Below are positions 35,093 to 42,538 of a stretch of 42,538 bases of DNA, one piece after another (the stretch's first letter is position 1; each line of letters starts with the position of its first letter). A model generated the notes under the pieces. It ran no database searches and had not been told where the DNA came from. It saw only the letters and a list, made by a program, of their open reading frames with translations. This DNA comes from an uncultured Chlamydiae bacterium (lineage in GTDB: Bacteria > Chlamydiota > Chlamydiia > Chlamydiales > Rhabdochlamydiaceae), in contig CAMFIG010000015.1 in assembly GCA_945952445.1 (NCBI GenBank), positions 1-42,538 on the forward strand, written 5' to 3'. The position numbers and the translations under genes are program-made.

Positions 35093-35914
35093 TTAAGGCC
35101 TCTTGGGAAATTGTGAGAAGTTGGGGGATCTTTTTTCAAGAAAAGCAAGGTGTCCTTCTTGTGCTTCTTCTGTCATGTAGTAGAGAAGAGTTGCATTCCC
35201 TGCAAGCTCTTGGATCCCTGCCTGGCCATCGCAATCAGCATTGAAAGCAGACTTTAGGCAGCGCAAGGCAAGCGGTGAGTGCTGTAGCATCTCTTTGCAC
35301 CAAGCAACTGTTGTTTCTTCCAGCTGTTCGTAGGGGACGACGCAATTGACAAGCCCCATCGATAGAGCTTCTTGCGCTGTATAGCGGCGGCACAGATACC
35401 AAATCTCTCTTGCTTTTTTCTGTCCGACGATGCGGGAGAGATAGCTTGTTCCAAAGCCTCCGTCAAAAGATCCTACCTTAGGCCCGACTTGACCGAAGAT
35501 AGAATGGTCAGCTGCGATTGTTAAATCGCAAACGACATGCAGTACATGTCCGCCCCCAATGGCGTAGCCAGAAACCATAGCAACAACAGGTTTTGGACAG
35601 GAGCGTATCTGCTTTTGTAAGTCGAGGACGTTGAGGCGGAGGATTCCTTGCTCATCAGCATATCCGCCATCTTGCCGGATCCTTTGGTCTCCTCCGGAGC
35701 AGAAGGCATCCCTTCCTTCTCCTGTAAGGATGATAACGCCAATTTCTTGATCTTCCCGTGCATCGTGAAGAGCATGAGACATTTCTTGGACAGTCAGAGG
35801 CCGGAAAGCATTGCGTACCTCGGGTCTGCAGATGGTAATCTTAGCGATCCCTTCTGCTTTATGATAGGTAATATCTTCATAATCTCCGATTGCATTCCAA
35901 TGTATTATGGCCAT
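35093..35914 (-). CDS. menB: 1,4-dihydroxy-2-naphthoyl-CoA synthase MenB
   Basis: 273 residues of the crotonase superfamily. Family marks include [25 protein letters not shown], the oxyanion-hole [15 protein letters not shown], and [15 protein letters not shown] with the active-site region; [12 protein letters not shown] near the C-terminus is a MenB signature. MenB closes the second ring of the naphthoquinone from o-succinylbenzoyl-CoA. I chose ATG 35914, five bases after AAGGAG; the longer frame would add 26 residues read from menH. It overlaps the menH end by 10 nt and abuts menA. Confidence 0.95.
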   Translation of the reverse strand: MAIIHWNAIGDYEDITYHKAEGIAKITICRPEVRNAFRPLTVQEMSHALHDAREDQEIGVIILTGEGRDAFCSGGDQRIRQDGGYADEQGILRLNVLDLQKQIRSCPKPVVAMVSGYAIGGGHVLHVVCDLTIAADHSIFGQVGPKVGSFDGGFGTSYLSRIVGQKKAREIWYLCRRYTAQEALSMGLVNCVVPYEQLEETTVAWCKEMLQHSPLALRCLKSAFNADCDGQAGIQELAGNATLLYYMTEEAQEGHLAFLEKRSPNFSQFPKRP

Positions 35915-36654
35915 AACCGCTCCTTGTGCATCCATTGTTTCATGAGTTGAGAGCATCGAGTCGGCGCTTCCAGATGGATAGCATGACCACAAGAAGGGAC
36001 GCTATCGACGCTTACAGTATCGGGCAACGCACTATAAAGCTTTGCATATTTTTCGTCTGCACTTCCATATAGAAAATAGCCAGGGCAAGGTAAAATATCT
36101 AAGGGAGGAAGACGAGTAAGGCGCAGTTCGTCATAAGCAGCAAACAATGCATTTGGCTGAAAGGTGAGTCTCCTTTCTAGTATTGACTTGTAAAGGTGGT
36201 TTTGTTGTTGCAGGGTAGCAAAAAGAGGCTGGGCATACCAGGCATCTAAAAAAGCATGGGGATCGGAAGATAAGATCTTTTCTTTCCAACGTTCTTCTTC
36301 ATATTCTCTTTGAGCTTTCTCTTTTGCATCCATCTTGCCCACATAGGCAGAGAGTATGATAGCACCGCAAAAAGAACGTGGAGAGCGTCTGTATAGCTCT
36401 AGGGCTATTCTGCCGCCCATCGAATACCCAACTAAGAGAGGAGTTTTCTTTGTGTGGATCCATTCAGAGAGGGTTTCTAAGATTTTAGGAGAGTAAGGGG
36501 ATTGCCCATGGCCTGGAATGTCAATGGTCCAGCAACAGAGACCGGGATCTAGACTGTCGATGAGTGGATCCCAGTCTTCTTTAGAACCTAAAAATCCGTG
36601 TAGGAAGATGACGTGAGGGCCTGCAAGAGAGCCTCTTTGTTGTACTTGGAGCAT
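35905..36654 (-). CDS. menH: SHCHC synthase MenH (alpha/beta hydrolase)
   Basis: 249 residues. An alpha/beta-hydrolase with [14 protein letters not shown] (oxyanion region), nucleophile elbow [10 protein letters not shown], and the catalytic His in [10 protein letters not shown]. MenH removes pyruvate from the MenD product to give SHCHC. The catalytic acid should be the Asp of GSADEKY. It lies between menD and menB, and its start is inside the last 67 nt of menD, an unusually long overlap. Codon 15 already begins the first core strand, so a much later start is not possible. Confidence 0.9.
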   Translation of the reverse strand: MLQVQQRGSLAGPHVIFLHGFLGSKEDWDPLIDSLDPGLCCWTIDIPGHGQSPYSPKILETLSEWIHTKKTPLLVGYSMGGRIALELYRRSPRSFCGAIILSAYVGKMDAKEKAQREYEEERWKEKILSSDPHAFLDAWYAQPLFATLQQQNHLYKSILERRLTFQPNALFAAYDELRLTRLPPLDILPCPGYFLYGSADEKYAKLYSALPDTVSVDSVPSCGHAIHLEAPTRCSQLMKQWMHKERLWP

Positions 36655-38336
36655 AAAGTCTGGTCAATATATTGGTATAGATTTTGGTGTTCTATTACAT
36701 TGTAAGAGCGGTCTGTTTGTATTTCCAGAATCGATGTTATTGGATTCTTTTGGAATTGTTCCCATGCAGCATCCCAGGATGTCTTATTTTGGATTTTGCA
36801 GTAGGGGATTGAAAATCCTCGTGCAAATTCTTCAAAAGAATAGGGATGAGAAGTTGCAAAAAAAGACTCGAAGAACTTCTGCTTTCGAGCGACGGGAAGG
36901 AAAGAAAAGATGCCTCCTCCATGGTTGTTCATGACAAGAAAGAGGATCGGATAGGGGATATGTCTGCATTGGGCAAGAGAATTGAGGTCATGCAAGGCTG
37001 CGAGGTCTCCCAGCCATGCAACTGTCGGTTTTTGCAGCGCAGATGCTATCCCACAAGCCGTTGCGATGTTGCCGTCGATCCCAGATGCCCCTCGATTTCC
37101 GAATACCTGCCAGTTATGGTTTTTGGGAAAGAAAAGCAAGTCAGCATCTCGAATTGGCATGCTATTGGAAATGAATAGCCCCATGTCTTGTGTATTTTGG
37201 GAAAGCAGATAAGGGATTGAGGGTTCCGTCAGCTCTTTTTGTTCTGAAAAATAGAGCGGTAAGGCTTTTTCTACAAGAGATGCTAAGTAACGCCAATGAT
37301 CTACCCATTCAGAAGTGCGAGAGGTGACATATGGAAGAAGATTGCGGCAAAAAGAGACCGGATCGCTTTCTATTCTATATTGGACTTTATGGAGTGGGTC
37401 TTGTCTATAGGGATGGTTCGTCACTTGGAAATAGGGAATGGAGGCATGTTTTGCAATCCATTGCGACATGGTTTTAGAAACGATCCGATCTCCTAAGTGG
37501 AGGATCGCGTCACAAGAAAAAGAAGGCAAGGATCGCAAGATTAGATCCCCGTATCGCAGAGACTGCCCAGAACTCCGAATAGGCGAGAGGATATCGGAAA
37601 AGATGGGCCATCCAAGCTTATGTCCTAGATCTTCTATAGATTGCGAAGAGCCGTGGCAAGGTTCAGAGGCGGCTATGATGATACCGCGGGAAAACTGACT
37701 GAGCTTTTCTGCCCACATTTCTAAAGAGGAAAAAGAAGATTCTTTAAGGCATGACTCATAACAGCAAGGGGAAATGCTGTTTGGCTTTTCTACATCAAGA
37801 GCAAAGAGAGGCTCGCGGATCATACAGTTAATATGTACAGGGCCTTGGGAATGGAGAGCTCTATAGACTCCTTGTGCTAAAGAGGAGGTAAGATAGGAGG
37901 TAGGCATGTGAGGATCTGAAAAAGGTAGATCGATTTCCCAGCGGACATAAGATCTAAAAAGATGAACTTGATCTACAGTCTGGTTCGCTCCGCAATCTCT
38001 TAGTTCTGCTGGGCGGTCAGCTGTGATGAGAATAAGAGGGACTCGGTCGAAAGAAGCTTCAACAACAGCGGGCAGCAGGTTAGCAACGGCTGTACCCGAT
38101 GTGACAATTAGAGCGACAGGAGTGCCGGACGCCTTAGCATATCCTAAAGCATGGAAGGCAAGTCCGCGCTCATCAAAGTGGATGAAAGAGGCGATGTTCT
38201 CATGTTCCGAGACAGCGATCGCAAGGGGGGTTGATCGAGAACCGGGAGACAAACAAATACAGCGGATTCCAAGTTGATAGAGTTGGTCTACAAGGATGTA
38301 AGCTCTTTGTACGTTCAGCGTTGCTATGTCGTCCAT
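36588..38336 (-). CDS. menD: SEPHCHC synthase MenD
   Basis: About 582 residues of the ThDP-dependent MenD family. ICLSPGSRSTPLAIAV (30-45 region), ADRPAELRDCGANQTVDQ, NRGASGIDGNIATA, the ThDP-Mg motif GDLAALHDLNSL and MNNHGGGIFSFLP are all present. MenD joins 2-oxoglutarate-derived succinic semialdehyde to isochorismate. Start is uncertain: I use ATG 38336, which gives normal length; GTG 38378 would add 14 residues and ATG 38348 four. It overlaps menF by about 13 nt at the start and menH by 67 nt at the end, so translation must be coupled or the tail is dispensable. Confidence 0.93.
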   Translation of the reverse strand: MDDIATLNVQRAYILVDQLYQLGIRCICLSPGSRSTPLAIAVSEHENIASFIHFDERGLAFHALGYAKASGTPVALIVTSGTAVANLLPAVVEASFDRVPLILITADRPAELRDCGANQTVDQVHLFRSYVRWEIDLPFSDPHMPTSYLTSSLAQGVYRALHSQGPVHINCMIREPLFALDVEKPNSISPCCYESCLKESSFSSLEMWAEKLSQFSRGIIIAASEPCHGSSQSIEDLGHKLGWPIFSDILSPIRSSGQSLRYGDLILRSLPSFSCDAILHLGDRIVSKTMSQWIAKHASIPYFQVTNHPYRQDPLHKVQYRIESDPVSFCRNLLPYVTSRTSEWVDHWRYLASLVEKALPLYFSEQKELTEPSIPYLLSQNTQDMGLFISNSMPIRDADLLFFPKNHNWQVFGNRGASGIDGNIATACGIASALQKPTVAWLGDLAALHDLNSLAQCRHIPYPILFLVMNNHGGGIFSFLPVARKQKFFESFFATSHPYSFEEFARGFSIPYCKIQNKTSWDAAWEQFQKNPITSILEIQTDRSYNVIEHQNLYQYIDQTLCSKYNKEALLQALTSSSYTDF

Positions 38337-39508
38337 AAATCTGTCCATAATCGGATTTTTTGTTCGAGCTCTTCCCACTCTTTTTCTGGATCGGAGTCTT
38401 GCACGATGCCGGCTCCTGCAAATAGATGCATAGAGTTACTTCGAACCAAAGCAGAGCGGATAGCGACAGCAAAGCACGACTCTTCTTTGGATGTCCAGCC
38501 GATCGGTCCTCCGTAGAGCCCGCGGTCAAAAGATTCTAGGCGGTTGATGAGAAAAAGCGCTTTTTCTTTGGGAGTTCCTCCTAAAGCAGGCGTCGGATGC
38601 AGAGTAGAGAGGATGGCTTGGTCATTAGAAGAAGAGAGTAAGTTGGCGGTAAAGATAGAATGTAGGTGTTGTAAATTTTGCGTTTTGATCAAGGAGGCTT
38701 CTGTAGAGAGCACATCAGATTCGCAAAGAGAAGAGAGTCTTTCTTGAAGGTAGTTTTTAACGTAGAGGAATTCTTTTGTCTCTTTTTTACTTTCAAGAAG
38801 CTCTTTTGCAAAGATAGCCTCTTCTTCGTCTGTTTTTCCTCGGGGTCTTGTCCCGGCAATCGCTTCTGTGCGTAGCAAGGTTCCTTTGCGAGAAAAAAGA
38901 TGCTCTGGCGTGTTGCCTAAAAAAGTCGCTTGAGGACTCATCTGAAAGGCAAAAAGTGTTCCTCTCTGAGGGTTTTTGCGGTGTATTTGTAACCAGGCAA
39001 AAGAAGGGAGTTGGTTTCTTGATGTGAATTGAGATTCTCTTGCGAGAACTACCTTTTGAAGAGAGTTCTCTCTCATCTGATTTTGGCTGTTGATAATATT
39101 TTGGATCCATGCGGATTTAGAGGGAGTATCTCTTCTTTTCTCCCAATCGGGGTGGCATTTTACAGAGGGAAGTTTATCCCATAAAGAGCGGATCTCTTCG
39201 ATAGGAGCATGAGCGAAGAGTGTGGCAACAGACCCTTCTTGCTCGATTTCCCATTTCGGGAGGAAGAAATAGTTGGGAAAAAAACTATCCCATATAGGAG
39301 TTTTTATGCAGTCCTTAGAAAAAAAACATCCCCCATATAAACGGCTGTCTATGGGAAGATCTTCTGGGATTTTTGAAAAATGCGCGCGGCAGCCAAGAGC
39401 AACGCGTTGGATTTGCGAGTCTTTGCCTTGCCAATAAAACTTCGGATACACGGGAAGATCTTCCAGCCAATTTAAAAGATGCTCCTCCGGGACCTCGATC
39501 TTATACAT
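38324..39508 (-). CDS. menF: isochorismate synthase MenF
   Basis: 394 residues of the chorismate-binding (anthranilate synthase component I-like) family. NSLQKVVLARE carries the general-base lysine; AIAGTRPRGKTDEEE, the helix KKETKEFLYVKNYL, the HSIFTANL strand, LHPTPALGGTPK and FAGAGIVQDSDPEKEW form the active site and magnesium site. MenF converts chorismate to isochorismate, committing it to menaquinone. I chose ATG 39508 after a short AGGA; a longer frame from 39604 would read 32 residues from menG. It starts five bases after the menG stop and runs into menD. Confidence 0.92.
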   Translation of the reverse strand: MYKIEVPEEHLLNWLEDLPVYPKFYWQGKDSQIQRVALGCRAHFSKIPEDLPIDSRLYGGCFFSKDCIKTPIWDSFFPNYFFLPKWEIEQEGSVATLFAHAPIEEIRSLWDKLPSVKCHPDWEKRRDTPSKSAWIQNIINSQNQMRENSLQKVVLARESQFTSRNQLPSFAWLQIHRKNPQRGTLFAFQMSPQATFLGNTPEHLFSRKGTLLRTEAIAGTRPRGKTDEEEAIFAKELLESKKETKEFLYVKNYLQERLSSLCESDVLSTEASLIKTQNLQHLHSIFTANLLSSSNDQAILSTLHPTPALGGTPKEKALFLINRLESFDRGLYGGPIGWTSKEESCFAVAIRSALVRSNSMHLFAGAGIVQDSDPEKEWEELEQKIRLWTDLWTT

Positions 39509-39513
39509 AGATC

Positions 39514-40221
39514 CTATTTGTCTCCATAATAGATGCTGACAGCACCAAATAATAGAGGATGTACTTGAGGTTTTCGAAATCCTTGGTTTTCTAAAATCTG
39601 GCAAAAAGCAGGTCCTGAAGGAAATGCTTCCGCGGTCTTATGGAGATAGTCATATGCTGATTTTTGTTTAGAGATCCATCCTCCGATTTTTGGGAGGATG
39701 CACTGAAGATAGAACTTATGCAGAATCCGGCAGATTGCACATCTAGGGATCGAGGTTTCCAAGATCACGAGCCTTCCTTCAGGCTTAAGCACTCGTTTGA
39801 TCTCCTGGAGCGCTTGAGAGATGTCTGAGACATTCCGTATTCCAAAAGAGATCGTAGCGCAGTCGAAGCTCTCATTGGGAAAAGGGAGGTTAAGGATGCT
39901 AGCTTCCTGAAGAAGCACGTGTTTTGCATAGGGTGTTTTTTTGATCTTTTCCTCTGCAATCGATAACATCTCCTTAGCGAGATCAACACCTACTACTTCC
40001 GTTACGTTCGGTGCATATTGAAAAAGAGCAAGGATTTGGTCTGCTGTCCCTGTTGCGCAGTCGAGAATCGAGATCGGGTGATGTTTTGGCAAAAAATCAG
40101 CAACCTTTTTTCTCCAAAGCTTATCAAGCCCGAAGGTCATAATTCGGTTGATTTTGTCATAGGTTGATGAGATTTGATCGAACATCTTCCAGCTATCGGC
40201 TTTAGAAAGAGATTGCTTCAT
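39514..40221 (-). CDS. menG: demethylmenaquinone methyltransferase MenG/UbiE
   Basis: 235 residues of the UbiE family. Motif I is LDCATGTADQILAL, then DLAKEMLSIAEEKI, FDCATISFGIRNVSD and EGRLVILETS; ISKQKSAYDYLHKTAEAFPSG near the end is the UbiE signature. It methylates demethylmenaquinone with S-adenosylmethionine as the last step. I chose ATG 40221, preceded by GAGGTG; a GTG at 40227 would add two residues. It is the first gene of the men operon, so the last enzyme of the pathway is made first. A candidate promoter lies 40-80 bases upstream. Confidence 0.93.
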   Translation of the reverse strand: MKQSLSKADSWKMFDQISSTYDKINRIMTFGLDKLWRKKVADFLPKHHPISILDCATGTADQILALFQYAPNVTEVVGVDLAKEMLSIAEEKIKKTPYAKHVLLQEASILNLPFPNESFDCATISFGIRNVSDISQALQEIKRVLKPEGRLVILETSIPRCAICRILHKFYLQCILPKIGGWISKQKSAYDYLHKTAEAFPSGPAFCQILENQGFRKPQVHPLLFGAVSIYYGDK

Positions 40222-40271
40222 AGACACCTCAATGTAAGCGATGGTTTTAACACAGGGGTTTGCAAAAAAGC

Positions 40272-40301
40272 AATATACATTCTTAAGCCTCGACTTTGCA
40301 A
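40272..40301 (-). promoter_or_regulatory. candidate promoter of the men operon
   Basis: On the minus strand, TTGCAA (40296-40301) and TATATT (40272-40277) are separated by 18 bp. The predicted start of transcription, near 40264, is about 40 bases upstream of menG. The fit is fair rather than strong. No other candidate was seen in front of the operon. Confidence 0.45.
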
Positions 40302-40366
40302 TTTTTAGTTGCCTGGCTCAAGCGGCTTGAAGCACCCGCCTTACTATGTCGTCCACCCAATAGAGA

Positions 40367-40389
40367 ATATGCTGCTTTACGCAGCATAT
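40367..40389. other. perfect 9-bp hairpin upstream of the chitinase gene
   Basis: ATATGCTGC (40367-40375) and GCAGCATAT (40381-40389) are perfect arms with a 5-nt loop. A T-run occurs about 20 bases later, not next to the stem, so it is not a standard terminator. It lies about 80 bases before the chitinase start and between two divergent transcription units; it could be an operator or a 5' leader stem. A shorter palindrome, TCAAGC-G-GCTTGA, lies nearby around 40318-40331. Confidence 0.4.
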
Positions 40390-40470
40390 CTGATTCGTTC
40401 TGCAAGTGATTTTTTCTTGATCATTTTTTGAACAGTGATTACAAGGTCTATCTTTTACAGAGGACGTTGT

Positions 40471-41775
40471 ATGAAGATATTTTCTGTGTTCATAGGGTGT
40501 GTGCTTGCTTGGACCTGCAGCATTGAGGCTTCTTCTCTTCTTGTTGGATACTATACGAATTGGTCTCAATACCGTCCTGGCGCTGGCTCTTGCAAACCTT
40601 CGAATTTGTCTTTGATAGCTCCTAAGCTGTCTGATCTCAATTATGCCTTTTTATTTTTCAACTATCAATCAGCAGAACAGCCAGCCGGACCTACTAATGA
40701 CTGGAAAATCCATTTCTCCGAGTGGAATGATTCAACTCTTCTCCAACAGACTGTTGGATTGAAGAGCTACAATCCCGCATTGCGAATTTTTGTGAGCATC
40801 GGAGGATGGAATTTTAACGATCCGACCAGTTCGTATGGTTCTGTTACAATGACCTATTTTTCCGAAATGTGCGCAGATAGTGCAAAATATAATGCATTTA
40901 TCCAGTCCGCCTTTGATCTTTGCTCGAGTTATGAACTGCAGGGGATCGATATCGACTGGGAATATCCTGGTGTTCCTGCTCGAGGAGGCAGCAGCAGCGA
41001 TTATCAAAATTTTGCTAACTTTGCTCAAGCGTTCCGCAGTCGCATCGACAGTGAAAAAGAGAAGATTCTTCTCACTGCAGCGGTGCCGGCTATTGCGCCT
41101 TCCGGCTTTATCGAAGGGGATTGCCAGATCGGCGCACAACAATATCATATCGACCCATCTAGTCCTCAGTCTTATATCGATTGGCTTTCTGCCGTGAGCG
41201 TTTTTTTCGATTGGTATAATGTGATGACCTATGATTATGCAGGGCCTTGGCAGCAGCCGACAGGCGAAAATGCGCCTTTGCAGCCTCTTTCCTCAGGAGC
41301 TAGCTGTGTCCAATCTACCGTAGCCTCTTACCTGCAGGGAAAAACGCCCGCTTCTAAAATTGTCGTTGGAGTTCCTTCCTATGCTCATACCTTTGCAGGA
41401 GTTGTTTTCCCAAGTTCTTTGGAAGGGCAGCCTTATGGTCCCGGGTGTTCTTTCTCCGGAGCTGGTTATCCGGGATATTATACAGGACAAGCAGGGATGC
41501 TGGCTTACTATGAAGTCATCGGCGATCTGGGCTGTAATGTATTCCAAGGAACACAAGTCAACCCTATTACAGAGACTTCCTATATTTGGAATGGGTCTAC
41601 GGGTGCTTGGGCTAGCTTCGACCTCTCCTCTTCAGCCCATAAGAAAGGTGCTTGGATCTTCTCCCAGCAGCTAGGCGGAGGGATGATCTATGCGCTCGAC
41701 TTAGATAACTTCATGGATCCGATCTCTCCTTTTTCTGTGACCTCTTCTTTGTCAAATGGACTATTAGGTCAATAG
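40471..41775 (+). CDS. secreted GH18 chitinase-like protein
   Basis: 434 residues. A signal peptide (MKIFSVFIGCVLAWTCSIEAS, cleavage near 20-22) is followed by a single GH18 barrel. Family marks are LLVGYYTNWSQYRP, FVSIGGWNF (the SxGG motif), GIDIDWEYPG (catalytic strand with the Asp-x-Glu pair) and VMTYDYAGPW; GGGMIYALDLDNF ends the barrel. The first position of DxxDxDxE is Gln (QGIDIDWE); the catalytic Asp and Glu remain. It should cleave chitin, and export suggests action on host or cyst-wall material. I chose ATG 40471 six bases after AGGA; a longer frame from 40435 would add 12 residues and hide the signal peptide. Origin by transfer is possible. Confidence 0.92.
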   Translation: MKIFSVFIGCVLAWTCSIEASSLLVGYYTNWSQYRPGAGSCKPSNLSLIAPKLSDLNYAFLFFNYQSAEQPAGPTNDWKIHFSEWNDSTLLQQTVGLKSYNPALRIFVSIGGWNFNDPTSSYGSVTMTYFSEMCADSAKYNAFIQSAFDLCSSYELQGIDIDWEYPGVPARGGSSSDYQNFANFAQAFRSRIDSEKEKILLTAAVPAIAPSGFIEGDCQIGAQQYHIDPSSPQSYIDWLSAVSVFFDWYNVMTYDYAGPWQQPTGENAPLQPLSSGASCVQSTVASYLQGKTPASKIVVGVPSYAHTFAGVVFPSSLEGQPYGPGCSFSGAGYPGYYTGQAGMLAYYEVIGDLGCNVFQGTQVNPITETSYIWNGSTGAWASFDLSSSAHKKGAWIFSQQLGGGMIYALDLDNFMDPISPFSVTSSLSNGLLGQ

Positions 41776-41811
41776 AGAGTTAGATCCGGACTTTCTCTAG
41801 ATTGCCCCTTT

Positions 41812-41943
41812 TTAAAGAGGAGAACTACTACAAGCATCTACTACTGTTTTAAAAATGGACATTCGGGTTCCCGGTTTCAGCTCTTCATGTTCTGGAATTA
41901 CGAGTGTCTTTCCTTTAAATGTATATATTTTATGAGAGCCTGC
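41812..41943 (-). pseudogene. 3' remnant of a HicA (YcfA-like) toxin gene
   Basis: The minus-strand frame directly below the transposase reads GSHKIYTFKGK, then LVIPEHEELKPGTRMSIFK, ending at a TAA at 41812-41814. This is the C-terminal half of the HicA/YcfA mRNA interferase family (GSH, VIPxH, GT, SI). HicA cleaves mRNA and is held in check by HicB. The N-terminal half and the start are missing, because the insertion-sequence end sits next to GGC-TCT-CAT. No HicB frame is visible in the remaining window. It is a remnant, not a working toxin. Confidence 0.7.
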
Positions 41944-42538
41944 CAGGGCGATTTAACTAAAATTTTTTGACTCCGCTGTGCAGAAAATGATTGCCAGAAT
42001 TCCCTTTAAATATCCCGTACCAAAAGTTGCAGCTCGTCTTACAGCAGCAAGACCTCTCTGCGGATCTGCAACTGCTGCTATATTCATAGCCAAACGTCGA
42101 AACAAGCCCATATTCTCTGCGCTATTTCCTCTATCCGTTACATTCTCATCCTCTTCGAAAATGATATCTGCCACCCAATGACATTGGTTTTCAATGCTCC
42201 AATGCTGACGGATCCATTTAGCGAAATCTTTTGCAGAGGCTCGACGACTGGAAATATACAGTCGTCTAAAGACTTCAGTAGCAATTGATCCGGTTTTTTG
42301 TCTTGTAGAGCGCACTTCAATGAGACAGGCTAAATTTTTCCATTTGTCGGCGTTCGGCAACCACTCGAAATCTTCTACAACTCGAACTTCTCGAATTTCG
42401 ATACGACCATGACCTTTTTCAACTTCCTGGTGAAATGAATGCGGTACTTCATCCCATTCAATTGCATGAGCTTGATCGAAAAAATTTTCCATCTCCGCAT
42501 GCAGAGACGGCTGATTACCCTTCACAGCTAACAAATAA
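41944..42538 (-). mobile_element. ISAs1-family insertion sequence, end inside the window
   Basis: The plus strand from 41945 begins CAGGGCGATTTAAC, which resembles the CAGGG start of terminal inverted repeats of the ISAs1 family. The transposase stop lies within this end, about eight bases inside. The element continues beyond the right edge of the window, so the other end and the target duplication cannot be seen. The end lies inside the HicA frame, which makes the insertion point clear to within a few bases. Confidence 0.65.
41953..42538 (-). CDS. ISAs1-family transposase, C-terminal part (partial)
   Basis: At least 194 residues, open through the right edge, where the frame reads YLLAVKGNQPSLH; this is the start of the strand near the second catalytic Asp in DDE transposases. 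GHGRIEIREVRVVEDFEWLP and the block HWSIENQCHWVADIIFEED, with the catalytic Glu in IEN, mark the ISAs1 (DDE_Tnp_ISAs1) family. The apparent start at a TTG is not real; translation begins outside the window. There is no frameshift in the part seen, so the copy could be active. Confidence 0.9.
   Translation of the reverse strand, partial: YLLAVKGNQPSLHAEMENFFDQAHAIEWDEVPHSFHQEVEKGHGRIEIREVRVVEDFEWLPNADKWKNLACLIEVRSTRQKTGSIATEVFRRLYISSRRASAKDFAKWIRQHWSIENQCHWVADIIFEEDENVTDRGNSAENMGLFRRLAMNIAAVADPQRGLAAVRRAATFGTGYLKGILAIIFCTAESKNFS

Noticed and set aside
35915-35992. Longer N-terminus for MenB
   Set aside because: The added 26 residues overlap menH, whereas ATG 35914 has an AAGGAG site at ideal spacing.
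1-42538. CRISPR array, tRNA, rRNA or riboswitch
   Set aside because: No regularly spaced direct repeats, no tRNA-like cloverleaf and no rRNA segment was seen on reading the intergenic regions; a tRNAscan-SE and Rfam search would be decisive.

Overview
The window looks like chromosomal DNA of a member of the Chlamydiae, most likely an environmental (Parachlamydiales-type) lineage rather than Chlamydia itself. The evidence is a dnaA-yidC pair in the order known from Chlamydia, a type III secretion translocon block with an LcrH/SycD-type chaperone and a CopB-like translocator, and several long lineage-specific proteins beside a complete classical menaquinone operon and a secreted chitinase. The genus cannot be fixed by reading alone. 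Coding density is high and gene overlaps of 1-67 nt are common; no gene-free stretch exceeds 300 bases.

Layout. 1-571: a broken toxin-like tail whose stop overlaps the start of a small immunity-like gene. 798-5388 (minus): an operon of five tandem paralogues, each with an N-terminal hydrophobic segment, a Cys-x3-TDGF motif and a set of residues that reads like a divergent protein-kinase fold; a very good promoter lies in front. 5513-10673: a GNAT acetyltransferase, a secreted beta-rich protein, a PiT phosphate transporter and a 712-residue orphan. 10670-14037 (minus): mlaE-mlaF-mlaD-yqgE, a lipid-transport operon. 14133-15348: a stand-alone CheD-like deamidase-fold protein and a DUF1653 protein. 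15408-17756 (minus): the type III translocon block. 17896-23883 (minus): TamB and a glycogen/starch synthase with a 230-residue extra N-terminal domain. 24095-26035: a 646-residue effector-like protein with a kinase-like C-terminus. 26024-31350 (minus): dnaA, yidC and a large TPR protein. 31563-40221: menaquinone synthesis, with menG-menF-menD-menH-menB-menA-menC-menE on the minus strand and a hot-dog thioesterase (probable menI) facing them. 40471-41775: a signal-peptide GH18 chitinase. 41812-42538 (minus): a HicA toxin remnant cut by an ISAs1-family insertion sequence that runs off the window.

How it fits together. The men genes cover every step from chorismate to menaquinone, so the organism should respire with menaquinone made by the o-succinylbenzoate route. 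TamB and Mla serve outer-membrane assembly and lipid traffic. The translocon block delivers effectors into a eukaryotic host; the kinase-like array, the CheD-like protein, the 646-residue protein and the large synthase are candidates for host-directed or lineage-specific functions. The strongest candidate for an undescribed system is the five-gene kinase-like array at 798-5388.
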